Assembly (NCBI GenBank): GCA_003254925.1
Contig: QANZ01000883.1
Coordinates: forward strand, 27,541-91,540
From: Chamaecrista fasciculata
Taxonomy: Eukaryota; Streptophyta; Magnoliopsida; Fabales; Fabaceae
Reading direction: 5' to 3'
Length of the DNA stretch: 64,000 bases
Below are positions 27,496 through 39,059 of this stretch, piece by piece. Position numbers and translations under genes: made by a program. Numbering within the stretch: the first letter of the stretch is position 1; each line of letters opens with the position of its first letter. The notes under the pieces were generated by a model. The model was not told the origin of the DNA. It saw nothing but the letters and a program-made list of their open reading frames with translations, and did no database searches.

Positions 27496-28619
27496 TGTGA
27501 TTTGAGATGAGTTTTATTATATATCAAATAAATATATATTAAATTATGAATTTTTTTTTTTTGGTTACAAAATAAGTTTAGGTGAATTGGACCCCAGAGG
27601 CTTGCCAAGACCAGGGCAAACCTCCAGATTCTTTGAAAGGTACTTATAGATTGCCTCCTAACATGACCCTCACGTAATTACCTTATTTACATAGAGAAAC
27701 AACTGGAAAACTTTGGACTTTGGAGTCATAAAATAAAATATAATTATTTTTTTTAAAAAAAATCTATGTGAAATTGGGTATATATGTATATAATTATTAA
27801 AAGTCTAGTCTTTGATTGACAAATTCAACGCAAGCATTTATATATAAAAGTTATGAACACAGGAATTTTAGTTCACAATAACTTTCTCGAACAATCAAGG
27901 CAATTAAGACGAAGGGGAGATCACTCCTTGAACACATTTACTATTTTATTATTATCGTTATTATTAGGAAAAAAATAATATTTTAATTTATTATATTATT
28001 ATCGTTATTACTAGTAGAGTTTTTTTTTGTTTTCAAAAATATCTTGTGAATTTTTATTTTTTAATATTTTCAAGTTCTAAATTACATCTTTATTTCATTG
28101 CATTAATATTAATATTATTTTACATACTATTGACATTTTAATATAAAAATTATTTATCATAAAAACTAATATTCCAAACATCTAGTTTAATTTTTTATTT
28201 TTAAATTATGTTTTCTAAAAGTAAGATAGTCAAATTTCATTTAAAAAATGTATCCAAACTTTAATTTTGGCAGTAAAAAAATTATTAAAGAATTAAACAC
28301 ACGAGTTTAGACTTTAGATGATGTAAGTATTAGGATGGATAAAAATGACTGAAATATAATATAAAAGAGGAAATTGAAGCAAAGTAAGCAAGAGATATAA
28401 ATAATACATTTAACTTATTATTATTAATAATAAAACTCAGGTCACTACTTTTGTCTTCCATTTGTCCGTCGTGCACTCACATTGCTGCTTGACGAAGAAG
28501 TGAGAGGAAGACCGAAGGCTCTAGTGCATTCATTTGGGTTGACTGTGCTCTTTGACCAACAAGGGGCTTAATTCTGTGATTGCTTCTCAACAATCACTAT
28601 TTTTTTCTTAAAAAATATT
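27496..28619. other. Intergenic AT-rich region
   Basis: No gene or bounded repeat recognised. The last nine bases (28611-28619) are the left copy of a target duplication. Confidence 0.5.
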
Positions 28620-28893
28620 GGCCAAAGTCCTATTTTGGTCCCCCAGTTATGCTCAGTGTTTCAAATTGGTCCCTCAGTTATTTTTCGTTCTATATTAGTC
28701 CCCCAGTTATGCAAAATTTGACAAAGTTGGTCCTTCTAACAATTTCCATCTATTTTTCTGTTAAAAAAAAGATAAAATTGATTTTTAACTCCTAAAAGTT
28801 TAAATTCTTTGCATTAAGAACCTTTTTCTCTATAATAGAACCAAAATGTAAGAAAGAAGAAATACATGAGGGTTTTAGTTTATTTTACACAAA

Positions 28894-28941
<48 letters not shown>

Positions 28942-29192
28942 CATCTGCGAAAAGGGGATTATGCAGAGGGTTCAAAACCTCCAAAGTCGAAAGAAAGGTG
29001 ACCAATTTAAACTTTTAGGAGTTAAAAATCTATTTTATCTTTTTTTTTTAACAGAAAAATGGAGGGAAACTGTTAGAGGGACCAACTTTGTCAAATTTTG
29101 CATAACTGGGGGACCAATATGGAACAAAAAATAATTGGGGGACCAATTTGGAACACTGAGCATAACTAGAGGACCAAAATAGGACTTTGGCC
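28620..29192. mobile_element. Non-autonomous Mutator-like element with 9-bp target duplication
   Basis: A 573-bp foldback with ends GGCCAAAGTCCTATTTTGGTCC and its inverse, flanked by AAAAATATT at 28611-28619 and 29193-29201. The perfect 9-bp duplication marks it as Mutator-like. The arms (about 180 bp) hold three to four phased boxes of the type GGTCCCCCAGTTATG, spaced about 38 bases apart and mirrored in the right arm. The central part contains a (CT)n run near 28900-28938. No transposase is present. Confidence 0.9.
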
Positions 29193-30912
29193 AAAAATAT
29201 TTATAATATTATTTGCAAGTTTAAAAGAGAAAAAGATAATGTACTATGTGGTTTTAGAAAAAGAATCTGAAAGACTGATTTGCATTAACAACATAAATAA
29301 TATAATTGATTTTGAACTCCTTTATAAAATGTAAAGTTTGATTCTTCCATAGAATGCAATTGCTGATGTGGCATAATTATAGTCATTGATATAATTTCAT
29401 GCTGAAAAACAATTAAAAAATAATAATTTTTTTAACCAATCAAAATTGTGTATGGAGTCACATCACTAATTACATACAACTAACTCTTTCATGTGTCATT
29501 ATTTTATTGACTCATGACTCATTACATCACATGTCAAAAAATCAAACTTTACCTTATAATCTAACCATCTTATTTTGAGCAGCTCCTGGATTACCCAACC
29601 CATCATTAGTTATTTTACTCAATCTCCACCGGAGGCCCAAACGGCGGAAATTTTAACTAGAGTCAAGCCTCATAAGGCCCATAACCGACAGGCCCAGTCC
29701 TACCCGGCCCATCACAATGGATACCATGGGTCATGGGAAAGGATATTCATATCATTATACTCACCAATCTTCATTGGATGATGGTTCGAGTGATTTAGAA
29801 TTTTCGTCCAAAAAAAGAAAGTGATTTAGAATAATTTTTTTAATAGAACTATTCACAAATAATTAAACAAACTAAGTAAATAAATAAAAATTTAGACAGT
29901 TTAGTTTGAACAACTTAAAAATTTATTTCACATTTTTATAATTTTATTAATAAATAATAAAACTAAAAAGAAAAACAATATTTAAGAATAATGAGACAAA
30001 ATTAAAACGGGAGGAGAAGATAAAAATGAAGAATAAAGATTTCAATGGTGAAAATAATTAAAGAATGAAAATAATAATTAATTAATTAATGGTTAAAAGG
30101 AGAGACTTTTTGTAAAATAATAAAATCTTATAATAGAAAAACTCCAATTGAATGATAATCGAAGAAAAACGATAATTTATATTAAATATAATCATATATA
30201 ACAAATAAAAATTAAAATATATATAAATGTCTGTGTGAACCTTTAACCAAATTAAACCAATTAATTTCAATAAATTTTTAATCAAATTAAACCGCTTCTT
30301 ATTAAATTAAATTCAATTTAATTCATTTTGATTTGATGTGATAGAAAACCCTTAATCATATGCATATGGGGATATGTCGCCTTCTTGGGAAAAAGAAGTT
30401 GAATCATTGCCTGATACTATTCTTGTCTTTATACCCTTTATGCCAATGATATTTCCTCCATCATTGAATATCTCGACAATCATAAAATATGTAAAAGCAC
30501 TTTTTTAAGGCCCTACCATTCAACAGATTCCATCACTCAAAAAAGAATCTGAAATTCAAAGAGAACCATTCATACAGATGACAGATCTGTATTAACTACA
30601 AGCAACCAACACAGTTGACCGTTAAACCATGATCAAATTCATTACTCATGAGCAACAAAACAACCTTGTTATTCTTATTTACCGCTAATCCGGACTTAAA
30701 AAACACAGATAACTTAGCAATTTCCAGCACAGCATAGCCAGTACAAAATACAACAGCAGCATTAATTAAAATGCCTTCCTCCAATCACACAGAAAAAAAG
30801 CATAGACATAGAAGGTTCTCTACTAAAGGAAGGGCAATATGGAAGGCTGTCTTGACTTGAAAAACTTGAGAGATCACCACAATGAAATACTAGAGCTATG
30901 GATTTAACTTGT
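29193..30912. other. Intergenic region before the 3' end of GME
   Basis: Mostly AT-rich. At 29630-29720 there is a GC-richer patch with four GGCCCA / GGCCCAT-like words, similar to TCP-bound site II promoter elements. No gene is seen beside it. The last 300 bases are probably GME 3'UTR. Confidence 0.45.
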
Positions 30913-33137
30913 TTATTCTTTGCCATCTGCTGCCCGAAGAGAGCCTAATTGAACTGGGGCTTGGGTTTGCACCACTTTGGATGATCCATAAGCTGATATA
31001 TCAGCACCATGAGCCTTCTCTTTCTCAATCTGTTCGTTGATCCAGAAGTATGTAATTCTCAGTCCATCCTACAATACCGAAAATTTCAAGTCACACAAAA
31101 AAGAAATCCCAATTTGGCAGGAAGAAACTTGGGAAATTTGAGAACAGAAGAGTGAATCCACTGATGGTGTTAAATTGTGTTTTCCTTTTTTAAAGGGAGA
31201 CATACAAGTATTAAGTACACCTCCATATCAAATCTTGATAATAGTATTTGAGGGGGAAAAGGGAGTGGGAATAGGAAGGTAACCTTCAACTTCATAGTTG
31301 GAGCCCAGCCAAGTTTCTCTTTAATGAGTGTATTATCCGAGTTACGACCACGAACACCCTCGGGACCAGGAATGTGGTGAATAGGAGTTTTCTTGTTCTC
31401 AAAGCTAAGAACAATCTCAGCCATCTCATTCATGCTCACCATCTCATCACTTCCAATGTTTACTGGTTCGCGGAAGTCTGACTTTGTCAATCTAAACTCC
31501 AAATGGATCAAAATGGTAAGTCTTTTAATATAAAGGAAAGAGTGAGCTGAAAAAGATATAAAATGAACTGATGTGTAGAAACTAGACTATTTAACATATG
31601 CAGCTAAAAAAAATAAAGCAATCTCGTCATCCAGTTCAATTGTTGTTGACTGATCTAATCACGTTTATTTTACAACGGCCCATTTTAAATCAATAAATTT
31701 TGCCAAGAAACTTACTACCGAAATGGGCAAGTTTTAAGAATTAATATAACATTAACAAAAGTTTTAACCAGGATAGAAATTAAGTAAACATTGACTTTTG
31801 AGCATAATAATAAATGTTCATAATGGAAAAAGTACTCCACCAGTTCCTTTTTTGATTCATGGATACCACAAATCTAAGATTTAAATTTCAAGCTAGTAAG
31901 TTGTAATACCTCAGTACACCTTCAACACACTCATCAATGAAGGTGAAGGATCTTGTTTGAAGTCCATCTCCCCACATCTCAAATTTATCAGTGGAAGTAA
32001 TCGCCTTACGACAAAAAGCAGCAGGAGCCTTCTCCCTTCCACCTGCATGACAGAGCAACAAATTGACAAACTTAGCAACTCACAAAAAGTTACCAAAAAA
32101 AAGAATGTCTACTTATACATCCAAATTAAACGAATAAAAGACAAAAAGCAAAAAAATTTGCAATTCAGGAAAAATGCATACCTTTCCATGTCCCAAAAGG
32201 ACCATAAATGTTATGGAACCTGCCAACCCGGCACTCAATTCCAAAATCCTTGTTATAGTGTTTGCATAACTCCTCTGTTGCCAGCTTCTCTAGCCCATAT
32301 GCATCTTGAGGCTAAATAAAATTAAAAATAAAACATATCAGTAAGGAGATTGAAGAATCGTCACAATTGAACAATTGAATATCACCAACAAACCTCAGCA
32401 GGCCAGGCATCAGACTCCTTCAAGCTCACATTAGTAGTTTCCAACTGTTTAAATTCAGGGTAGATACAAGCACTAGAGGCGTAAAAAAACCTGGGATGAA
32501 CAACATTAATGTTAATAAAGTGATTTTGGTAAAAATCAGTCGGTATCACCCAGTAGATACCCAAAGACTATTCCCCTGAGGCACACATGGTTCGGTTCGA
32601 ACCTAGACATCATGCTTAAGGAACTGGGCTATCTACCAACTGTGCTAGACTTTGTCAGTTGTTAGTAAAGTGATTAATACAAACATATAAACTGAAAATG
32701 CTTATTCCCAATGCCAAGATGGCTAACCTCTTAACACTGTTAATCCTGGCAGCCTCAAGCATGTTGAAGCTAATCATTGTGTTGTTGTACATAATGACAG
32801 AGTGGTTGGACTGAATAAAGCCCATGCCACCCATATCAGCAGCAAGGTTGAAAACATGATCAACTCCTTTTGTAACCTTTAGACAGTTATCCATGACCCT
32901 GAGATCAACAAGATGGAATTCATCGCAGAACATGTCTTCTGTCATGTGCTCATTCTTCTTCCAGTCAGAAGCAATAATATAATGACCCTCAGTCTTCAAG
33001 CGCCGAGCTATGTGTGAGGCGATAAAACCACCGGCCCCGGTGATCGAAATTCGAAGCTTTTCTGATGGCCAGTAAGGTTCTCTCTCAAGGCCCTCATATG
33101 TGTAAGCACCATAGTCAGTTCTTCCAGAACTCCCCAT
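30913..33137 (-). CDS. GME: GDP-mannose 3,5-epimerase
   Basis: Six coding exons on the minus strand (32728-33137, 32394-32490, 32182-32311, 31910-32042, 31284-31491 and 30913-31068) join to 377 residues, identical in length to Arabidopsis GME. The enzyme converts GDP-mannose to GDP-L-galactose and GDP-L-gulose, feeding ascorbate and cell-wall synthesis in the cytosol. It is an extended short-chain dehydrogenase with the NAD motif GAGGFIAS at 34-41. The known catalytic residues fall at the expected numbers: Cys145 (SSACIYPE), Tyr174 and Lys178 (YGLEK), and Lys217 (GGREKAP). The C-terminus ends RAADGKE. The ATG lies one base after a splice acceptor, so the 5'UTR is mainly in a separate upstream exon. 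A SINE lies in the first coding intron. Confidence 0.97.
32526..32665 (-). mobile_element. tRNA-derived SINE in a GME intron
   Basis: A 140-bp insertion flanked by perfect 10-bp duplications TAAAGTGATT (32516-32525 and 32666-32675). On the minus strand it has an A-box-like TAGCACAGTTGGTAGA (32632-32647) and the B box GGTTCGAACC (32594-32603), the pol III promoter of a tRNA-derived SINE. The head resembles Au-type plant SINEs, but I cannot assign the family. It lies fully within the intron between GME coding exons 1 and 2. Confidence 0.85.
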
Positions 33138-33762
33138 CCTACAGCGTTTTAATAAGTTAGATAACTTCAAAACTATGAGCAGATATGGAGATATTGGGAA
33201 AATCAAAAACACAATTCATACAAGTTCCTTTTTTTTTCTTTTCAAAAGAAGAACCTATTGGAGAAAGTCGGCGAGGGTGTAAGGAGAAAAATACTAACTG
33301 ATACAACACATGCGAGCACATGAAAGATAATAGAATATGCAATAAAATAAGGGCACAAGACAAAAGCACATGGAAAAAAAAATAAACTCATTTAAGATGG
33401 CCAAAGTTCCTGGAATTTATAAGAAACACGAAAAGCAGCCATTTTCTAGAAACAAAAATGGAAAAGAAACAAAATAACGAAAATAACAAAGATAGTTTCG
33501 AGTGCAGAAGATGAGCATGTGAAGCATAATGAGGGAATGAAGGATATAGAAGCGAGTAAAATAAAACCGAATGGCATATACTAAAAACAGAGAACAGAAT
33601 AAACGCAAAGGATCTACATACGATACGAGAAACAACAAGCCGTTGAAGTAAAATAAAATGAAACGATAAAAGTTTAAACCCTAAATTACAAAGAAGACGA
33701 AGATATATCCCAAAATCTCAAAGATGCAGGAAAAATGAGAGGTGAAGCAGAGAGGCGCATAC

Positions 33763-33845
33763 CTTGGTGTAGAACGCTAAATCAGAGATTTTAGGGTGAG
33801 AAGCTTGAGATAAGTGTAAAGATAACGAAGAGAGAAGATGGAGAT
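33763..33845 (-). other. GME: Predicted 5'UTR exon of GME
   Basis: The minus strand shows a donor CCAAG|GTATGC with the exon end at 33763. It pairs with the acceptor CTGTAG just before the GME start codon (33138), giving a 5'UTR intron of about 624 bases. The upstream limit is inferred from the TATA box. A leader intron like this is frequent in highly expressed plant genes. Confidence 0.6.
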
Positions 33846-33871
33846 GATGAGAAAAGCATGAGGTGGTGGTG

Positions 33872-33881
33872 CTATATATAG
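33872..33881 (-). promoter_or_regulatory. Probable TATA box of GME
   Basis: CTATATATAG about 110 bases upstream of the predicted leader-exon donor, which fits a TSS near 33845. Confidence 0.5.
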
Positions 33882-33889
33882 ACCTGTGA

Positions 33890-35037
33890 TTTGTGAAGCA
33901 GAGCAAGAAGGGAAGCCACTCGTTTATTACTACTACTTCACAATAATTGGGAGAGATGATAGTGATTTAAGAAAAAATATTTTTTTTTTTTATTTTATTA
34001 CTTTTCAAAGACAAACAAATTTTTCACATGATCATTAATTAAATGTTAAATTATGTAAAGATTTTTAAATAACTCAATCCTGAAAAAGAAAAAAAAAAAA
34101 AAAACTCAATCACAGAGTTTCCAAGTCTACCAAAACTATACTTACTTCAAGAAGGCAGCAACATGTTTTATGTATTAAAAATTTAAAACGGGCCTGTTGA
34201 AATATTTTAGCGATAAAATACACCAAAATAATTTTTTTCCCACGAGATGCAATATTTTTTGTGCAAGAAAGTATCTAGATTGATATAGTTTTTTTTTTTT
34301 GGGCCTGAAGATTGATATAGTTAACAGACACAGTTAAAGTATTTCCAATAAATCTAATTATATTATTATATTATATGTAATATTATGTATGCACGTGAAA
34401 TTGCAGGTGTAGGACAAACCTAAGTTTGACAGTTTGTGACTGTGTTAAAGATTTTGTGATTTGTGGAAGCCGACTAACCGAAATTTCGTGTATAGTGAAC
34501 TTAAAACGTGTAAGAATGTTTATGGTGCGTTAATAACTTACAAAAATTTGTGGCACTTTCAAAAACTCCCCAGGAAATTGCTCTAATTTGGAGCCTTCTC
34601 AATCCTAATTCCTAAGTATTATTTTCGCTAAATCTTTACATTAATTTTTAGTTTTATTTCTATTATTTTTTATTACTAGTTTTATCTTTAATATTTAATA
34701 TTTTAATATATATTATTTTTAATTAATTTTGTAATAAATTAAAGATAAATTTCATTATATTTTTTAATATGAGATAAAATATGAATTTATTTTGATAAAT
34801 TATCTATTACATATTAATATATTATTAAACATGTAGAATATGACATTAATATTTAATTATAATAAAATTATTTAAAATATGAAGATAAAATTGACAGTAA
34901 AAAATATTGAAAGTAAAATTAATAATTAATATAAAGTTTAGAAATAAAAATTACTTTTATCTTTCAATTTTATTTAAATATTAATAAATTTGAGTCTAAT
35001 GAAAAGAATTAAGTTCGTGACAAATTTAAATTCCATC
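33890..35037. other. Intergenic AT-rich region upstream of GME
   Basis: No gene seen. Poly-T, poly-A and TA-rich DNA dominates, especially at 34640-35030. Confidence 0.5.
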
Positions 35038-35290
35038 AAAAATAATTAAATTAAAAATTTAAAAAATAAAAAATAAATGTGAAACTTGATAATTGGTTAA
35101 ATGTATAGATAATGGGAGAGAGAAAGTAGGAGATGAGATTTAAGAAAGTGAAAACTTATTATTTGATCTTTTAATTTTCACATTTTTAACGATTTAGTCA
35201 TTGAATAATATAAAATATACTATTTAGTCACTGAATAACTATAAATGTCAAATCAAACGTTACATACATATACATATTTCTGTGCCCGTA
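35038..35290. repeat. Dispersed repeat, copy 1
   Basis: About 250 bases that recur in direct orientation at 58668-58897. Shared words include GAACTTGATAATTGG-like and GTCAAATCAAACGTTACATA. The copies differ by many substitutions and small indels, so the duplication is old. No terminal structure was recognised. Confidence 0.7.
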
Positions 35291-35728
35291 ATATATGTAA
35301 GAAATAAAAAGAAAATATTTAAGCTCCCATTGTTTTTGTTTGAATTGAACAAAACAGAAACATTATTGATTATCAACTTCATTCCATTCTTTAAAAAGTT
35401 CCTCCTTCAGAAACATTAGTTTTGAGATGCGCAGTCGAGCCACAAAAAATTTTGAGCTGCGCAGCCCCATTATTAGTCTTTATACTATGCACCGCCCTAT
35501 ATGTTAATCCATTTTTTAAAAACTTAAAATATAAAATAAATCATGAAGATATTAAAATAAAAGATAGTTATTTTTAGTTTATCTATAATGAAAACTAAAT
35601 CAATTTTAAATAAAATTAAGTTAAAAATAGTTGATTATTCAGCAATGATTAAAAATTAAGACAAAATGTTATTATTATCAGTTAAAATATAAGACACAGA
35701 ATATAAAAGAGATTGGCAAAAAAAAAAA

Positions 35729-36048
35729 NNNTGTGGTATTCTCCATTAACACTTTGGTACCTTTTGGAGCTATTTTGTAATTTTAACCATAACAAATTTT
35801 GCAAAAATTACATATTGACCCCAAAAAATTTTCAAAAAATTACAAATAGGTCCCTGGATACATATTATATAGAGACTAAAATGAAAAATTTAAATTTTTT
35901 TTGGGGTCAATATGTAATTTTTGTAAAATTTATTATAGTTAAAATTACAAAATAGCTCCAAAGGGTACCAAAGTGTTAATGGAGAATACCACAAGGTACC
36001 AAAGTGTCATAGGGTCAAACCACAGGGGTACCAAAGTGTAATTTACCC
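35729..36048. mobile_element. Foldback element of the GGTACCAAAGTG family, left end lost in gap
   Basis: An inverted repeat. ACACTTTGGTACC near 35749 mirrors GGTACCAAAGTGT near 35965, and ATTTTGTAATTTTAACCATAA mirrors its partner at about 35935. The right end continues through two more GGTACCAAAGTG boxes to GTAATTTACCC (ends 36048). The matching left terminus is missing because of three N at 35729-35731. Related copies occur at 57100-57434 and, as a half, inside the element at 20132-20932. Confidence 0.8.
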
Positions 36049-37583
36049 TTATTATTATTTAGACAAAAGCAATTATATCGATTTTGTTATAAATATATTT
36101 GAAGTGCTCCATTATGGTTTAATTAGGTGTGGAATAAGACAATGCCCAAAATAATAGCTGCCCTAATAATGATAAGCCCGTCAATCAAGACCATATGCTT
36201 AAGAATCAATGCAATTCGTCATTTAAATATTTTATTATTAGCCACCCTAGTTTATTAATATATTATATTATACTAGTAAATTAACCATGTACATATAAAT
36301 GTTAATTTTAATTTATAAAAATATCTAATTAAATACAAAATTTCTCCAATAATGGAAATTTTATGATATATAAAAATAGAAAATAATTAACTCTAATTAA
36401 TAATTTTCAATTTTTAAAAATATTTTATTTTATATTATATTTAAATATATTTTTTTATACTCATTATATTTTAATATATAATATTGAAAAAGATCTAATA
36501 ATTAGAACTCTCCAAAACTATATACTACTACTAAATATTACTATACAACACAACATCTTATTTTATATACCAAATGATGGAAATAAAGTAATTTAGTGAG
36601 TGGTTTGCATATTCTCTTGATGCATCGGAATCTCATAGTGGTTGGGTATATGGCTTCTAGACACAGAAATATGCATCCAATTAACACGCCTCTTTAATAT
36701 TATAATTTTTTTTTTGTGTGTTGCATCTAAACTCCTTTAATTAACAGTGACAAACAAGTTGGTCCAGAATATTCTTCCAGTACAAAAATTATTCTATTTT
36801 TTATAAATTTTAATTTTTGGATCTTTAATATATTATTATTTATTGTGTGTGTATATATCTGTATAAGTTGATTTCCGTAAACAAGTTAAACATAGACAAA
36901 TGAACCAAAATATCTCAAAGATTGACGTGAAAGTCCAACAGAAATACAAACACAGAAGGAAGCAGCTGGAAAATAATTAACGGGAAATTTGCTTTTAAGT
37001 TATAATCAATTCTATAATCAAATAGTCTACCAGGACGAGTGTTTTGCCATCTAAATTAAAAAAACTGTAATTGATGATAGGCCCAATAATTAGGAGGTCC
37101 AACTGGCAGAAGATGCCCTTGGCCCAGCACGCCATAAGCCCACAAGGTAGGGCGAGAACGCCCTTAACCCCGCTAGGGCAAGGACGCCCATAACCATAGA
37201 GGGCATGGGCGCCCACGGAGCATAAGGACGCGAGGAATAAGGAAACATTCCCTGAACCAATCAGGAACCAATCAAAGATCAACCAAGATCCGCTATCAAT
37301 CAAGACAGATCCGCTATTCATAATTTTTAATGAAAAAATTAAAAATTACAATTTTTATTCATAATATATGTCATATCTATTATTATTTTCTCTTGCCTAT
37401 CATGTTAAAGTTACAAAAAATTGATTTATATTCTAAAATTTATGAATATGTGTCGTGTCGGTGTCATACGAGTGTCGGACACTGACACGTGTCTGACACG
37501 GCGACACGCCTTCAAAATGAAGTGTCCATGCTTCCTATAAGGAGTTCAAGAAATTACGGTATACATTTTAATTTTTCTTGTTA
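36049..37583. other. Intergenic region with a GC-rich LTR-like fragment
   Basis: AT-rich except 37080-37320. That segment is GC-rich, with repeated AGGACGCCC/GAACGCCC words, and looks like a fragment of a retrotransposon LTR. I see no borders or coding part. At 37445-37510 there are imperfect palindromes of GTGTCGGACACTGACACG type. Confidence 0.4.
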
Positions 37584-38626
37584 GGTCAAGTATTCAAATT
37601 GATCCTAAGTATATATCTTTAAGTTCATTTTGGTCATAAATGTTTTAAAATGTTCAAATTGGTAAAAAATGTTACCATTTAATTTCATTTTGGTCACAAA
37701 CTACTGAATATGATTATATTTCTCTCGTTTCGAATTTGAATGTGACGAATTCAGAGTTATGTGTTATTTTTTACGAGTATTTTTTTTTTATCAAATTGAG
37801 ACCTTTAGCAAACAATGTTAAATCAAGTTCCGAAAGTAGACTACTCGTTTCACGGTCAAACAAGCGGAGTTGATAATATATATCTCGTTTCAAGTCTAAA
37901 TGTGACGACTTCAAAGCTACATGTTACTTTTAACGAGCTATTTTTTTTAGTTCAGTTGAAAACGTTAACAAATAAAGTCAAATCAGACTTGAAAGTGAGT
38001 TTGAGACGAACTTTTCACAATTTTTTACTTGTTGGTCCCAAATCCACTTTTGAGCCTAATTTGTTCTCATTTACTGATGTTCCAACTTGGTAAAAAATGA
38101 CTAATTAAGAGTAACTCATAACTTCGCACTCACTGTATTCAGGTTTGAAACAAGAGAGATATAACCAACTTTATTTATTTGACTGTGAGACAAGCTTTCT
38201 ACTCTCGAGACTCTATTCGACTTCGTTTGCTGACGGCCCAACTAGATAAAGAAAGTACTTGTCCAAAGCAACATGTAGTTCTATGGAAATGGATCAACTA
38301 AAGTAGGATGGCTAAAGTATAGCTGAAGTATTAATTAAAAACCATTGGATGAACTGACTGAATATTAAAGTGTTGACTTTTAATCTAAATTAATGGTGTG
38401 AATGCAAAACTTCAGCTACTATACTGTAGATAAGCCATTCCCGTAGTTCTATACTAGTCATATTCAAACTTTTAAAGTTTAATAAAAGAGATACGAGCAC
38501 ATTAAATAGTTTGGGACCAAAATGAAAATAAATGGCAATTTTATAATCAGTTTTGATATTTTGAAACATTTAAGACCAAAATGAACTTAAGAACATACAT
38601 TTAGGACCAATTTGTACACCTGACAT
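37584..38626. mobile_element. Large degenerate foldback element
   Basis: About 1 kb. Left end GGTCAAGTATTCAAATTG pairs with the inverse of CAATTTGTACACCTGACAT at the right. The next blocks, TTAAGTTCATTTTGGTC and GACCAAAATGAACTTAA, mirror perfectly. The interior has further mirrored sections (GACGAATTCAGAGTTATG against CATAACTTCGCACTCAC). Target duplication not resolved. No coding capacity. Confidence 0.65.
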
Positions 38627-39059
38627 GTTTGTTATAATTAAAGACAAACATAGAATTAAATTAATGCACTATTCCCTAATCAGTTTTTTTTGTATACTTT
38701 TATTTTTCTGGTCATAGTGCTTTCATATTAAAATTAAAAATCTACAATCATGTATTAGTATCTCAACCATTAATTTGGCCAAAAAAAAATCTCAACCATT
38801 AATTCGGTATCAAGAGTTAATACCACCATCAAACAATGGAAACAGTGAAAGGCCCCTTGTAACTTGTAAATGGTAATGTGATTAAAATCATTAAATTATG
38901 GATTATACAGTTAATTGTTAAATTAAATTGTAAATAGAATTTAATCTCGTTCTTCTTTGAGTGGGAATGATATGCCCAGTCCATATATCACCTGGCTGCC
39001 TCATCCATCAGTCAACAATTTTCACAGTTCCCACCAAAATTAGCCGTCGCACCGGCATA
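38627..39059 (+). promoter_or_regulatory. Upstream region and 5'UTR of the bZIP gene
   Basis: AT-rich until about 38940. The last 100 bases keep an open frame with an upstream in-frame ATG (38961), discussed under the gene. No TATA box could be fixed. Confidence 0.35.

Noticed and set aside
37815-38093. 92-residue ORF
   Set aside because: It lies inside a foldback element, has biased composition and matches no family I know.
38961-39059. Upstream in-frame ATG of the bZIP gene
   Set aside because: The 33 extra residues show no group C similarity, and the family start is at [10 protein letters not shown].
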